Source: Lachnospiraceae bacterium (lineage in GTDB: Bacteria > Bacillota > Clostridia > Lachnospirales > Lachnospiraceae). From it: 42,805 nucleotides of DNA. Shown one piece after another: positions 15,973 through 24,010 of the stretch (within the stretch, counting starts at the first letter, position 1; each line of letters opens with the position of its first letter). The stretch lies in assembly GCA_017453065.1 (NCBI GenBank), contig JAFTKW010000008.1, forward strand, positions 1-42,805. Reading direction: 5' to 3'. The translations under genes and the position numbers were made by a program. The notes below the pieces were generated by a model. The model had not been told where the DNA came from, did no database searches, and saw only the letters and a program-made list of their open reading frames with translations.

Positions 15973-16929
15973 ATGAATTATGTAGTACTTGATCTGGAAT
16001 GGAACCAGAGCAGTAATGAAGAAAATATAAATAAAGATTTACCCTTTGAAATCATTGAGATTGGAGCCATCAAACTCAGTCAGGATAGGCTGATGGTGGG
16101 CGAGTTTTCGGAGCTGATTAAACCTCAGGTTTATCATCAGATGCATCGTATCACCAGCAAGTTGATTCATTTGCAGATGCAGGAGCTGGAAAGAGGAAGA
16201 CCTTTTCGGGAAGTGGCGGAGGATTTCCTTAAGTGGTGTGGACAGGAGTATATTTTCTGTACATGGGGTCCACTTGATTTGGCGGAACTACAAAGCAATA
16301 TGCGCTACTATGAAATGACACCGCTGTCAGATAGACCGATTGCTTATTTGGATATTCAGAAGCTTTTTAGTCTGGCCTTTGAGGATGGCAAGAGCCGTAG
16401 GTCCTTGGAGTATGCGGTAGACTTTTTGCATATCGAGAAGGATATTCCATTTCACAGAGCCTTCAGCGATGCCTATTATACAGGAAAGGTTATGGCGAAA
16501 ATACAGGATGCAAAGCTGTTTAAGAGGTTTTCTTATGATGTATTTCATCTTCCAAAGACGAGAGAAGATGAGGTAAGAGTCGTTTTTGATACTTATGCCA
16601 AATACATCACCAGAGAGTTTGCTGACAAGCTAGAAGCCCTTCATGACAAAGAAGTGGCTGCCACCAAATGTTATGTGTGCCGCCGCAATATCAAAAAGCG
16701 TATTCGCTGGTTTAGTGCCAATGGAAAGCATTATTACTGCCTGGCTTTTTGCGATCAACATGGCTTCCTCAAGGGAAAGATTCGTGTCAAGAAGTCGGAA
16801 GGGGAAAAGGTATATGTGGTAAAGACCACGAAACTAATCTCCCACAGCGAGGCAGAGAAGATTGCGGAGATGAAGGACAAGGCCAAAGAGATTCGCCGCA
16901 ACAAGAAAAGGAAGGATAAAGAGGCATGA
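15973..16929 (+). CDS. DEDDh 3'-5' exonuclease with C-terminal zinc ribbon
   Basis: Nuclease of 318 residues. The RNase T / DnaQ-type fold covers about 1-180, with the acidic motifs VVLDLEW (Asp7, Glu9), WGPLDLAEL (Asp102) and HRAFSDAYYT (His161, Asp166), so the four metal-binding acids and the general base are present. Beyond the usual domain is a small Cys pattern: C233, C236 and C256, C260 (with a nearby His263), most simply a zinc ribbon, then a very basic tail (residues about 285-318) likely to contact nucleic acid. Substrate, RNA or DNA, cannot be told. It overlaps the following peptidase gene by ATGA (16926-16929), so they are translationally coupled, although no functional link is known. 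Confidence 0.88.
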   Translation: MNYVVLDLEWNQSSNEENINKDLPFEIIEIGAIKLSQDRLMVGEFSELIKPQVYHQMHRITSKLIHLQMQELERGRPFREVAEDFLKWCGQEYIFCTWGPLDLAELQSNMRYYEMTPLSDRPIAYLDIQKLFSLAFEDGKSRRSLEYAVDFLHIEKDIPFHRAFSDAYYTGKVMAKIQDAKLFKRFSYDVFHLPKTREDEVRVVFDTYAKYITREFADKLEALHDKEVAATKCYVCRRNIKKRIRWFSANGKHYYCLAFCDQHGFLKGKIRVKKSEGEKVYVVKTTKLISHSEAEKIAEMKDKAKEIRRNKKRKDKEA

Positions 16930-18158
16930 CAACAGATAAGATGAATCAGATATTTATAGATACCGCTTATATTCGCATGGGCGGAAGTGAGGAAGAACTT
17001 CGCTGTGCGAAGTATTTGCAGAGCAAGGTAGCAGAGCTTGGCCTGGAGGCACAGATAGAAGAATTTGAAGTAGATATGGCAGACATGCAGGAAGCCCACC
17101 TTTTCATTGATGGAGAAGAGGTTACGTGCAAAGGCTATCTGTGTGCTGGCAGCAGTGAAGTGGAAGCGCCCCTTTACTATATGCCGGTTACAGACGAGTG
17201 TTCTCTGAGAGAGTGCAAGGGCAAAATTGTTATGATTGATGGCTACCTAAGATATTGGGTGTATCAGGATATGCTGGAACATGGAGCTCTGGGCTTTATC
17301 ACCTATGATGGCAACGCCAACTATGTAGACGAAGATATCGACCAGAGAGAACTTCGCACTTATGTAAGCCAAGGAAAGATTATTCCAGGCGTAAATATCA
17401 ACGCAAAAAAGGCAATAGAGATTATTAACAAAGAAGCTAAGGTCGCTAAGATTTCTTTGAAACAGAAAGAATACAAGGGCACTTCCAGAAACGTAGTTTT
17501 GGATATGCCTGGTGAAATAGAGGACTATATTGTCTTTACCGCACACTACGATTCTACATCTCTTTCTCAGGGTGCTTACGACAATATGTCTGGCAGTGTG
17601 GGCTTGCTTGGTATTGCGGAGCATTTCGCGAATCACCCACATCGCTACGGGCTTAAATTCGTTTGGTGTGGCAGTGAGGAGAGAGGCCTGCTTGGCTCCA
17701 AGGCGTTTACTGCAGCCCATGAGGAAGAACTGAAAAAGGTAGCGCTAAACATTAACTTAGATATGATTGGATGTATCATGGGCAAATTTATCGCCTGCTG
17801 TACCAGTGAGGACAAACTGGTGCATTACATTCAGTACATGAGCCAGGAGGAAGGCTTTGGAATGAGCGTTTCTCAGGGTGTTTACTCCAGTGACTCTACA
17901 CCTTTTGCAGACAAAGGAGTGCCTGCAGTTTCCTTTGCTCGCATTGCTCCTAACAATACAGCTACTATCCACAACAGCTATGACACTATGGCGGTGATGA
18001 AGATGGAGCATATGGACAAAGATATTGCTTTCATTGTGAAGTTTGCAGAGCGTATGGCCAATGCAAAGTGTTGCCCAGTAGGCAAAGAGATTCCTGAAAA
18101 TATGAAGGAAGAACTGGATGTTTATTTGGCAAGAAAACGAGATAAGAAGAAAGCTTAA
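16926..18158 (+). CDS. M28-family zinc aminopeptidase
   Basis: Metallopeptidase of 410 residues with no signal peptide, so probably cytoplasmic. A PA-like insert lies about 60-185. The M28 metal ligands are visible: TAHYDS (His207), GAYDNMSG (Asp219), GSEERG (catalytic Glu251 and ligand Glu252), NLDMIG (Asp279) and TIHNSYDT (His349). All five ligands and the catalytic Glu are intact, so it should be active; it would remove N-terminal residues from peptides. The start ATG overlaps the stop of the exonuclease. A strong terminator follows the stop. Confidence 0.9.
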   Translation: MTTDKMNQIFIDTAYIRMGGSEEELRCAKYLQSKVAELGLEAQIEEFEVDMADMQEAHLFIDGEEVTCKGYLCAGSSEVEAPLYYMPVTDECSLRECKGKIVMIDGYLRYWVYQDMLEHGALGFITYDGNANYVDEDIDQRELRTYVSQGKIIPGVNINAKKAIEIINKEAKVAKISLKQKEYKGTSRNVVLDMPGEIEDYIVFTAHYDSTSLSQGAYDNMSGSVGLLGIAEHFANHPHRYGLKFVWCGSEERGLLGSKAFTAAHEEELKKVALNINLDMIGCIMGKFIACCTSEDKLVHYIQYMSQEEGFGMSVSQGVYSSDSTPFADKGVPAVSFARIAPNNTATIHNSYDTMAVMKMEHMDKDIAFIVKFAERMANAKCCPVGKEIPENMKEELDVYLARKRDKKKA

Positions 18159-18166
18159 GACAAGAA

Positions 18167-18205
18167 AAGCCCTCAACCATTTCATTGGATGAGGGCTTGT
18201 TTTTT
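18167..18205. terminator. Terminator between the peptidase and carboxypeptidase genes
   Basis: AAGCCCTCA (18167-18175) pairs with TGAGGGCTT (18190-18198), extended by CCA/TGG, followed by GT6. Convergent genes on each side and an A-rich left flank suggest use in both directions. Confidence 0.88.
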
Positions 18206-18253
18206 AATACAATTCTTTGGGCTACAAATCTGTTTTGCCTTCTTGTAAGCCTA

Positions 18254-19762
18254 CTAGAAATCATAATCGCGAAGCCTACTTGGACGTTTCGCTTTTTTGC
18301 GACGCCTTTGGGCGTTCATGGTTTGTTGATAACGGTTGCGTTTCTTTCGTCTGCTTTTTAACCAGCCTCTTCTGGTGCGGCTGGTGGCAGGCTCAAAGTG
18401 ATAATTGCGTACGATTGAGATAAGAATAATCAGCACGATCAGACCAGCGGATATTCCCAATATCCAGAGAATCACTTTGATGACGTTGATGAAGATTACA
18501 TTTTCTTCCTTGGGCGCAGCCACGATGGTGGTGTCTGTAGGCAAAGAGGTGTCAAATGCATAGGAAACCTCTTCGGTAACTGCCAAATCGACAGAGGCTG
18601 TGCCGATAACTTGTCCATGGTAGGAATAGGTAATGACGGCAACCTCACCAGGAGCAGTATCCGTGTAGGAGATAGAAGAAGTGACGTCTTCAAAAACAGC
18701 AGTCTTAGGTATGGTGATGCAGTCCTGCGTATTTAAAGAAAGAATAGGCTTGGAACTGCCAAAAATATCATTGTTGTTGTAAAAGAAGTTGGAACCGTCA
18801 ATGTTGTACTTGGTCTCTACCTGAGAGATGTTGAGCTGTTCGAAATTGGCAAAGCCATAGTCAAACAGGGCGATTGTATCTTTGTACTGCTCTGGGGCAT
18901 AGTCGTGTAATACGACACAGATCAGCTTTAGCCCATCTTTTTCCGCACAGGAGACCAGACAGTTCTTGGCATCGTCGGTGTAACCAGTTTTGCTGGCTAC
19001 GATATGCTCATAAGGATATTTGCGTCCTTTGAAAAGTTCGTTAGTGGTGGCTGCGTAGATGTCGTCCTTTTGCTTGTCAGTCGGTGGAATATGAAGCAAG
19101 GTGCTGGAGGCGTATTTGCACAGCAGCTCATTGGCGAAAAAGGCCTTTCCTATCATAGCCAAGTCGTAGGCAGTGGTGTAATGATTGTCATCTGGTAGGC
19201 CGTTTGGATTGACAAAGTTGCTATTCAAGCAGCCGAGTTCCGTGGCCCTCTGGTTCATAATAGGGGCGAAATCCTCCCAATCACCATCTACGATATGCTC
19301 TGCAACGGCAAAAGAAACTTCGTTGGCAGAGGCTATAAGAATTGCCTGGAGGCTTTGTTCCATGGTCAATTCTTCGCCCGGGTCAATAGCGATGTGGGAA
19401 CTTCCTCGTGGCATATCGTGAACAGAGTCGTAAGAAAAAGTGACTATTTCATCCATACGACAATTCTCAGCGGCAATCAGTGCAGTGAGAATCTTGGTGG
19501 TGCTGGCTGGGTACTGCTTGGAATGGATATCCTTGGCATAGAGTATAGCGCCAGTTTCAGCATCCATCAGGATGGCAGAGTCTGCGGTCACGGTAGGACC
19601 CATAGGCCAGTTGGTTATTTGGTTGGTTTCAACTATCTTGTCCCTCTGTCTTTGGATAATTTCATCCTTGGTCTCAGCACTTACTCCCATTGGGGTGGAT
19701 GCCAGCAAAATCAAGGATAACATTCCGGACAGAAGGCATTTCAATTTCTTGTTTATATTCAT
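18254..19762 (-). CDS. dacF: D-alanyl-D-alanine carboxypeptidase (PBP5/DacF family)
   Basis: Cell-wall enzyme of 502 residues that trims the terminal D-Ala of peptidoglycan stems. A signal peptide of about 29 residues ends near MGVSA. The serine-peptidase motifs are complete: SxxK at STTK (Ser87-Lys90), SxN at SAN (145-147) and KTG at 258-260. After the catalytic and beta-rich domains come a true membrane helix (about 425-450) and a tail of some 50 residues with about 20 Lys/Arg, instead of the amphipathic anchor of classical PBP5. ATG 19762 is preferred because GAAGGG lies 8 bp upstream; the TTG two codons earlier would be too near. It is monocistronic and divergent from trmB. Confidence 0.9.
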   Translation of the reverse strand: MNINKKLKCLLSGMLSLILLASTPMGVSAETKDEIIQRQRDKIVETNQITNWPMGPTVTADSAILMDAETGAILYAKDIHSKQYPASTTKILTALIAAENCRMDEIVTFSYDSVHDMPRGSSHIAIDPGEELTMEQSLQAILIASANEVSFAVAEHIVDGDWEDFAPIMNQRATELGCLNSNFVNPNGLPDDNHYTTAYDLAMIGKAFFANELLCKYASSTLLHIPPTDKQKDDIYAATTNELFKGRKYPYEHIVASKTGYTDDAKNCLVSCAEKDGLKLICVVLHDYAPEQYKDTIALFDYGFANFEQLNISQVETKYNIDGSNFFYNNNDIFGSSKPILSLNTQDCITIPKTAVFEDVTSSISYTDTAPGEVAVITYSYHGQVIGTASVDLAVTEEVSYAFDTSLPTDTTIVAAPKEENVIFINVIKVILWILGISAGLIVLIILISIVRNYHFEPATSRTRRGWLKSRRKKRNRYQQTMNAQRRRKKAKRPSRLRDYDF

Positions 19763-19842
19763 TGGCAAATCCCTTCTAATTCACTTTCTTTATCATACAC
19801 TATTTTGGGACAAAACCATAGACCTAAAATAGTGAAATTGCT

Positions 19843-19870
19843 TTGCTTTTTGTCGCGATTTATATATAAT
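19843..19870 (+). promoter_or_regulatory. Candidate trmB promoter
   Basis: TTGCTT (19843-19848), a 16-bp spacer and TATAAT (19865-19870), about 40 bp before the start. Confidence 0.55.
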
Positions 19871-19909
19871 AAGGGCTAGAAATGAAGAGATTTAGGAGTA
19901 TGTAGCGAT

Positions 19910-20548
19910 ATGAGACTTAGAAATATCACAGGTTCCAGGGAAAACATTGCTGAGAGCCAGTATGTAGTACATGAGCCAGCCCAGATGAAAGGCAATTGGA
20001 AGGCTTTGTTTGAAAACGACCATCCAATCCACATCGAGATTGGCATGGGCAAAGGCCAGTTCATCCACGGTATGGCGAAGGCACACCCTGAGATCAATTA
20101 TGTAGGCATTGAGAAATATTCCAGTGTACTGCTTCGTGCGATTCAGAAGATGGAAGTAGAGGAACTGCCAAATCTTTGCTTTATCCGCATGGATGCGGAG
20201 GAAATCACAGATGTGTTTGCGGAAGGCGAAGTGGACCAGATTTACCTTAACTTCTCTGATCCATGGCCAAAGGATAGACATGCAAAGCGCCGACTTCCTT
20301 CCCGTCAGTTTCTGGCAAGATACGATCAGATTTTGAAAAAAGATGGGAAACTGGAGTTCAAGACCGACAATAGAGGCTTATTTGACTTTGCAGTGGAAGA
20401 GCTTGAGCCAGCGGGCTGGAGAGCAGATGTCATCACTTATGATTTGCACAGTGATGCAGAACTCATGGTTGGAAATATCATGACAGAATATGAAGAGAAA
20501 TTTTCTTCCCAGGGCAACCCTATTTACAAATACATCATCTGTAGGTAG
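19910..20548 (+). CDS. trmB: tRNA (guanine-N7)-methyltransferase
   Basis: SAM-dependent enzyme of 212 residues that makes m7G46 in the variable loop of tRNAs. The SAM-binding motif is HIEIGMGKGQF (about 41-51), followed by GIEKYSS at 66-72; the conserved catalytic block is NFSDPWPKDRHAKRRL (114-129). Length is normal. RBS TAGGAG (19893-19898) is about 11 bp from the ATG. The 130-bp gap to the thioredoxin gene contains one small hairpin (ATCTGC 20578-20583 / GCAGAT 20588-20593) and no T tract, so co-transcription with thioredoxin is possible. Confidence 0.95.
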   Translation: MRLRNITGSRENIAESQYVVHEPAQMKGNWKALFENDHPIHIEIGMGKGQFIHGMAKAHPEINYVGIEKYSSVLLRAIQKMEVEELPNLCFIRMDAEEITDVFAEGEVDQIYLNFSDPWPKDRHAKRRLPSRQFLARYDQILKKDGKLEFKTDNRGLFDFAVEELEPAGWRADVITYDLHSDAELMVGNIMTEYEEKFSSQGNPIYKYIICR

Positions 20549-20678
20549 TATATAAATAGGCGGAAGCTTAAGCGGAAATCTGCACGGGCAGATGTAAGTC
20601 TGTGGGATAGGAGATTTCATAGTAGGGCAGAAGTCTGGGCATACTAAGGAAAGGTAATTCACAGAAGGAGGTTTTAAT

Positions 20679-20999
20679 ATGGAATACAAATTTACAGCAG
20701 CAAATTTTGAGACAGAAGTTTTGGGATCTGATATCCCAGTATTGGTAGATCTTTACGCAGACTGGTGCGGCCCTTGCAAAATGATGGGCCCGGTTGTGGC
20801 TGAAATGGCTGAGAAGTACGATGGAAAGATTAAAGTCGGCAAACTCAATGTAGACGACGATGGCGCAATTGCACAGAGATACGGTGTTGCAAGCATTCCT
20901 ACCTTCCTGTTCTTCAAGGGTGGTCAGGTAGTGGAAACAGCAATCGGTGCTATGAGCACAGATGATTTGGATGCTCTGATTATGCAGGTGCTTTTGTAA
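20679..20999 (+). CDS. trxA: Thioredoxin
   Basis: Cytoplasmic disulfide reductase of 106 residues, the standard size. The redox site is WCGPC (Cys30, Cys33) inside DLYADWCGPCK, and the cis-proline is in ASIPTF (Pro74). It donates electrons to reductases and repair enzymes after reduction by thioredoxin reductase, which is not in this window. RBS AAGGAGG (20665-20671) precedes the ATG by 7 bp. A terminator follows. Confidence 0.95.
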   Translation: MEYKFTAANFETEVLGSDIPVLVDLYADWCGPCKMMGPVVAEMAEKYDGKIKVGKLNVDDDGAIAQRYGVASIPTFLFFKGGQVVETAIGAMSTDDLDALIMQVLL

Positions 21000-21025
21000 A
21001 CTTTAATTTAAGATGACTTTTTATG

Positions 21026-21057
21026 AACCCGTCCATTTGATAATGGGCGGGTTTTTT
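21026..21057 (+). terminator. Terminator of thioredoxin
   Basis: AACCCGTCCATT (21026-21037) pairs with AATGGGCGGGTT (21042-21053) with one G-T pair, loop TGAT, followed by T6. Confidence 0.92.
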
Positions 21058-21100
21058 GCTTGAGATGCAGGCCTTTGAATTTTTAGTCTTGGTGAAGATT

Positions 21101-21265
21101 ATCTGCCCTTGAGTCTCCTTTTTGGGGCTTGAGGGTAGATGACGATTTGCCGTTTTTTAGATATGTCTACCCATTTGGACTTTTCTGACCTAAAAGGGTA
21201 GACAAATATAAAAATGATGTTTTTGGTGTCTGCCCTTTAGAGTGTTTTTGAAGACTTAGGGTAGA
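21101..21265. repeat. Three tandem hairpins sharing the arm TCTRCCC / GGGTAGA
   Basis: Six copies of one short motif alternate in orientation. Hairpin 1: ATCTGCCCTT (21101-21110) with GAGGGTAGAT (21131-21140). Hairpin 2: GTCTACCC (21165-21172) with GGGTAGAC (21196-21203), perfect, and TTT/AAA inside. Hairpin 3: TCTGCCCT (21229-21236) with AGGGTAGA (21258-21265). The units start about 63-64 bp apart while loops differ. The changes G/A at the same arm position keep pairing (G-T or A-T). No reading frame of note covers the region. It could be a structured RNA, a set of protein-binding sites or a family of intergenic repeats. Confidence 0.65.
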
Positions 21266-21384
21266 TTTTAGGATGGGGCTTAGGAGTGCTTGGAACTTCT
21301 GAGTGAAAAGAAATAATGTCGGCTCGTGCTGCACATAAAGAGTGCAAGCAAACTTGCAAAAACTTCCAGTTAATATCCAAATTC

Positions 21385-21410
21385 TGCAAGTTCGAAAAAA
21401 ATAACTTGCA
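21385..21410. other. Hairpin in the gene-free region before ftsH
   Basis: TGCAAGTT (21385-21392) pairs with AACTTGCA (21403-21410), loop of 10 nt; a third copy AACTTGCAA lies at 21351-21359, allowing an alternative pairing. The rest of 21266-21619 is AT-rich and I see no gene in it. Confidence 0.45.
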
Positions 21411-21619
21411 ATTTATTGGAAAAATAGGAACAATTCACCATATTTAAACAAAACAGTTGTTATTTAAAAGGACTTTTGTCCTATTTCGCCAGGATGGAGA
21501 GTTTCAAACGGAATTTGGCGTATTTTTGCGTATTGACCAAAAAGGATTACGCTTTTGGATAGAGTTTTATGATTATGGATATTTTAGATTTAGGACATGA
21601 TTATTTCACAATTCATCTA

Positions 21620-21648
21620 TTGATTTATATTCTCTCAATCTCTATAAT
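21620..21648 (+). promoter_or_regulatory. ftsH promoter
   Basis: TTGATT (21620-21625), a 17-bp spacer and consensus TATAAT (21643-21648), giving a leader of about 27 nt. Confidence 0.75.
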
Positions 21649-21681
21649 AAAATAGACTAATTATCAGTAGAAAGGGAACTT

Positions 21682-23940
21682 ATGGAAAGAAATATTCATC
21701 GCTTTGATGGCGATAACGGATATAACGGAGGGCCAAATGGACCAGGTGGAAACGGCGGCCCAAACGGCAATGGTAATGGAGGAGGTAGCAACGGCAATGG
21801 CCAATCCCCCAAGAAGGTTAATATACTGCTTCTTTTGATTGCTGGCTTGATTACGCTTTTGATTACTTCCAGCTTTATGAAGGCAACTACTTCTGCCACC
21901 ACTGAGGAGGTAAGCTATTCACAGTTTCTTGCCTGGGTAGACAACGGAGAAGTAAAGGAAGTTACCTTCGGTGCAGACCGTATATATATTGAAAAAGTAG
22001 ACGAACCAACAGACGAGAGTGAGACTGGAAGATATCCTCTCTGGATGACACAGGCAAAAAGGGATGTGAAATACTTCACAGCTATCATGGATGACGACAC
22101 TTTGGTGGAGCGTCTCTATGGTGCAGGCGTAGATGTGCACGGATACATTCCTGACAATTCCAGCTTTATTATGGAGATTCTTCTATATTATATCTTGCCA
22201 ATGCTGATGGTATGGTTGCTGCTCAGCTTCTTGTTCCGCAAGATGTCCAAAGGCGGCGGTCCTATGGGCGTAGGCAAATCCAATGCTAAGGTATATGTGC
22301 AGAAAAAGACAGGAGTTACCTTTAAGGATGTGGCAGGTGAAGACGAAGCCAAGGAATCCTTGGTTGAAGTAGTAGATTTTCTTCACAACCCAGCGAAATA
22401 CACCAAGATTGGTGCAAAGCTGCCAAAGGGTGCACTTTTGGTGGGACCTCCAGGTACTGGTAAAACCTTGCTTGCCAAGGCAGTTGCGGGTGAGGCGGGA
22501 GTGCCTTTCTTCTCCCTTACTGGTTCTGACTTTATTGAACTTTATGTAGGTGTGGGTGCATCTCGTGTAAGAGATTTGTTTAGCGAAGCGACCAAGATGG
22601 CTCCATGTATTATCTTTATCGATGAAATCGATGCCATCGGACGTAGTCGTGATTCCAAATATGGCGGCGGCAATGAGGAAAGAGAGCAGACCTTGAACCA
22701 GCTTTTGTCTGAGATGGATGGTTTTGATTCCTCCAAGGGTATTTTGGTGCTGGGAGCAACCAACAGACCTGAGATTTTGGATAAAGCATTGCTTCGTCCA
22801 GGCCGTTTTGACAGACGTATCATCGTAGACAAACCAGACCTTAAGGGTCGTGTAGAGATATTGAAGGTGCATGCCAAGGATGTGGCTATGGACGAAACCG
22901 TAGACTTTGAGGCAATTGCCCTTGCTACCAGTGGCGCAGTGGGTTCTGATCTTGCCAATATGATCAACGAGGCAGCCATCAATGCTGTCAAGGAAGGCAG
23001 AGAGTATGTAAGCCAGAAAGACTTGTTCGATGCAGTGGAACAGGTACTTGTGGGTAAGGAAAAGAAAGACCGCATTATGAGTAAGGAAGAAAGACGTATC
23101 GTTTCTTACCATGAGGTAGGTCATGCGCTGGTAAGCGCACTTCAGAAGAACTCTGAGCCAGTTCAAAAGATTACTATCGTACCTCGTACCATGGGTGCGC
23201 TTGGATATGTTATGCATGTGCCAGAGGAGGAAAAATACCTCAACACAGAGGCGGAACTTCGCGATATGCTGGTTAGCCTGGTGGCTGGTCGTGCGGCAGA
23301 AGAAATCGTCTTTGATACCGTTACCAGCGGTGCTGCCAACGATATTGAAAAAGCAACTGACATTGCCAGAGCTATGGTTACCCAGTATGGTATGAGCAAA
23401 CGATTTGGCCTCATCGGACTTGCAACCGTTCACAGCAAGTATTTGGATGGAAGTGCTTCTTTGAATTGTAGTGAAGCGACTGCGGCAGAGATCGACCAGG
23501 AAGTAATTGCTATTTTGAAGGAAAGCTATGACAAGGCGTTGGAACTGCTTCGTGATAACAGAGAACTGATGGATAAATTGGCAGAGTTCCTGATTGAAAA
23601 AGAAACCATTACAGGTAAGGAATTCATGAAGATTTATCGCACCGAAAAAGGCATCCCTGAGCCAGAAGAAGAGCCTAAAGATGACAAGAAGGTTGAAACT
23701 GAAGCAGTAGCTGCAACGGACGGTGAAGCTAAGGCAATATCACAGGAAGCCGAACCAGTAGAAGCAACGAACGAAGAAGCTGAAGTTGCAAGCGCGGAAC
23801 CAGCGAAGGCTGACACAGCGGACGCAAATGAGGGCGTAAGTGCCGCGACAGAACCAGCGAAGGCTGAGCCAGAGCAAGAGCTGGCACAGGAGCCTGAGCA
23901 GGAAGTGGGACGTTTTAGCAACGCACCCATGAAGAAATAA
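21682..23940 (+). CDS. ftsH: ATP-dependent membrane zinc protease FtsH
   Basis: Membrane AAA+ protease of 752 residues that degrades misfolded membrane proteins and regulatory substrates. In order: an unusual Gly/Asn-rich cytoplasmic N-terminus (residues about 10-42), a first membrane helix (47-66), an external segment, a second helix (165-186), the AAA domain with Walker A GPPGTGKT (255-262), Walker B IIFIDE (310-315) and the second region of homology near 358-379, then the peptidase with HEVGH (477-481) and the third zinc ligand in ANDIEKA (Asp554). All active residues are present. The C-terminus is longer than usual by about 100 residues, a low-complexity Ala/Glu/Pro stretch. RBS AAAGGGA precedes the ATG. 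HflK and HflC, known FtsH modulators, are encoded at 35079-36963. Confidence 0.96.
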   Translation: MERNIHRFDGDNGYNGGPNGPGGNGGPNGNGNGGGSNGNGQSPKKVNILLLLIAGLITLLITSSFMKATTSATTEEVSYSQFLAWVDNGEVKEVTFGADRIYIEKVDEPTDESETGRYPLWMTQAKRDVKYFTAIMDDDTLVERLYGAGVDVHGYIPDNSSFIMEILLYYILPMLMVWLLLSFLFRKMSKGGGPMGVGKSNAKVYVQKKTGVTFKDVAGEDEAKESLVEVVDFLHNPAKYTKIGAKLPKGALLVGPPGTGKTLLAKAVAGEAGVPFFSLTGSDFIELYVGVGASRVRDLFSEATKMAPCIIFIDEIDAIGRSRDSKYGGGNEEREQTLNQLLSEMDGFDSSKGILVLGATNRPEILDKALLRPGRFDRRIIVDKPDLKGRVEILKVHAKDVAMDETVDFEAIALATSGAVGSDLANMINEAAINAVKEGREYVSQKDLFDAVEQVLVGKEKKDRIMSKEERRIVSYHEVGHALVSALQKNSEPVQKITIVPRTMGALGYVMHVPEEEKYLNTEAELRDMLVSLVAGRAAEEIVFDTVTSGAANDIEKATDIARAMVTQYGMSKRFGLIGLATVHSKYLDGSASLNCSEATAAEIDQEVIAILKESYDKALELLRDNRELMDKLAEFLIEKETITGKEFMKIYRTEKGIPEPEEEPKDDKKVETEAVAATDGEAKAISQEAEPVEATNEEAEVASAEPAKADTADANEGVSAATEPAKAEPEQELAQEPEQEVGRFSNAPMKK

Positions 23941-23955
23941 ATAACGTAAATAGAC

Positions 23956-23991
23956 GGAGCATGATTGTATTTCGCAGCCATGCTCCTTTTT
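23956..23991 (+). terminator. Terminator of ftsH
   Basis: GGAGCATG (23956-23963) pairs with CATGCTCC (23979-23986), 15-nt loop, then T5. It lies just before the uvrC ribosome-binding site. Confidence 0.8.
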
Positions 23992-24010
23992 ACAAAGAAG
24001 GAGAAATAAG

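Noticed and set aside
21101-21265. CRISPR array
   Set aside because: Repeats are about 10 bp, alternate in orientation and are not separated by uniform spacers; no cas genes in the window.
22183-23433. 416-codon open frame on the minus strand opposite ftsH
   Set aside because: It mirrors highly conserved ftsH codons, is rich in His/Cys/Phe and has no start context; a shadow of the real gene.
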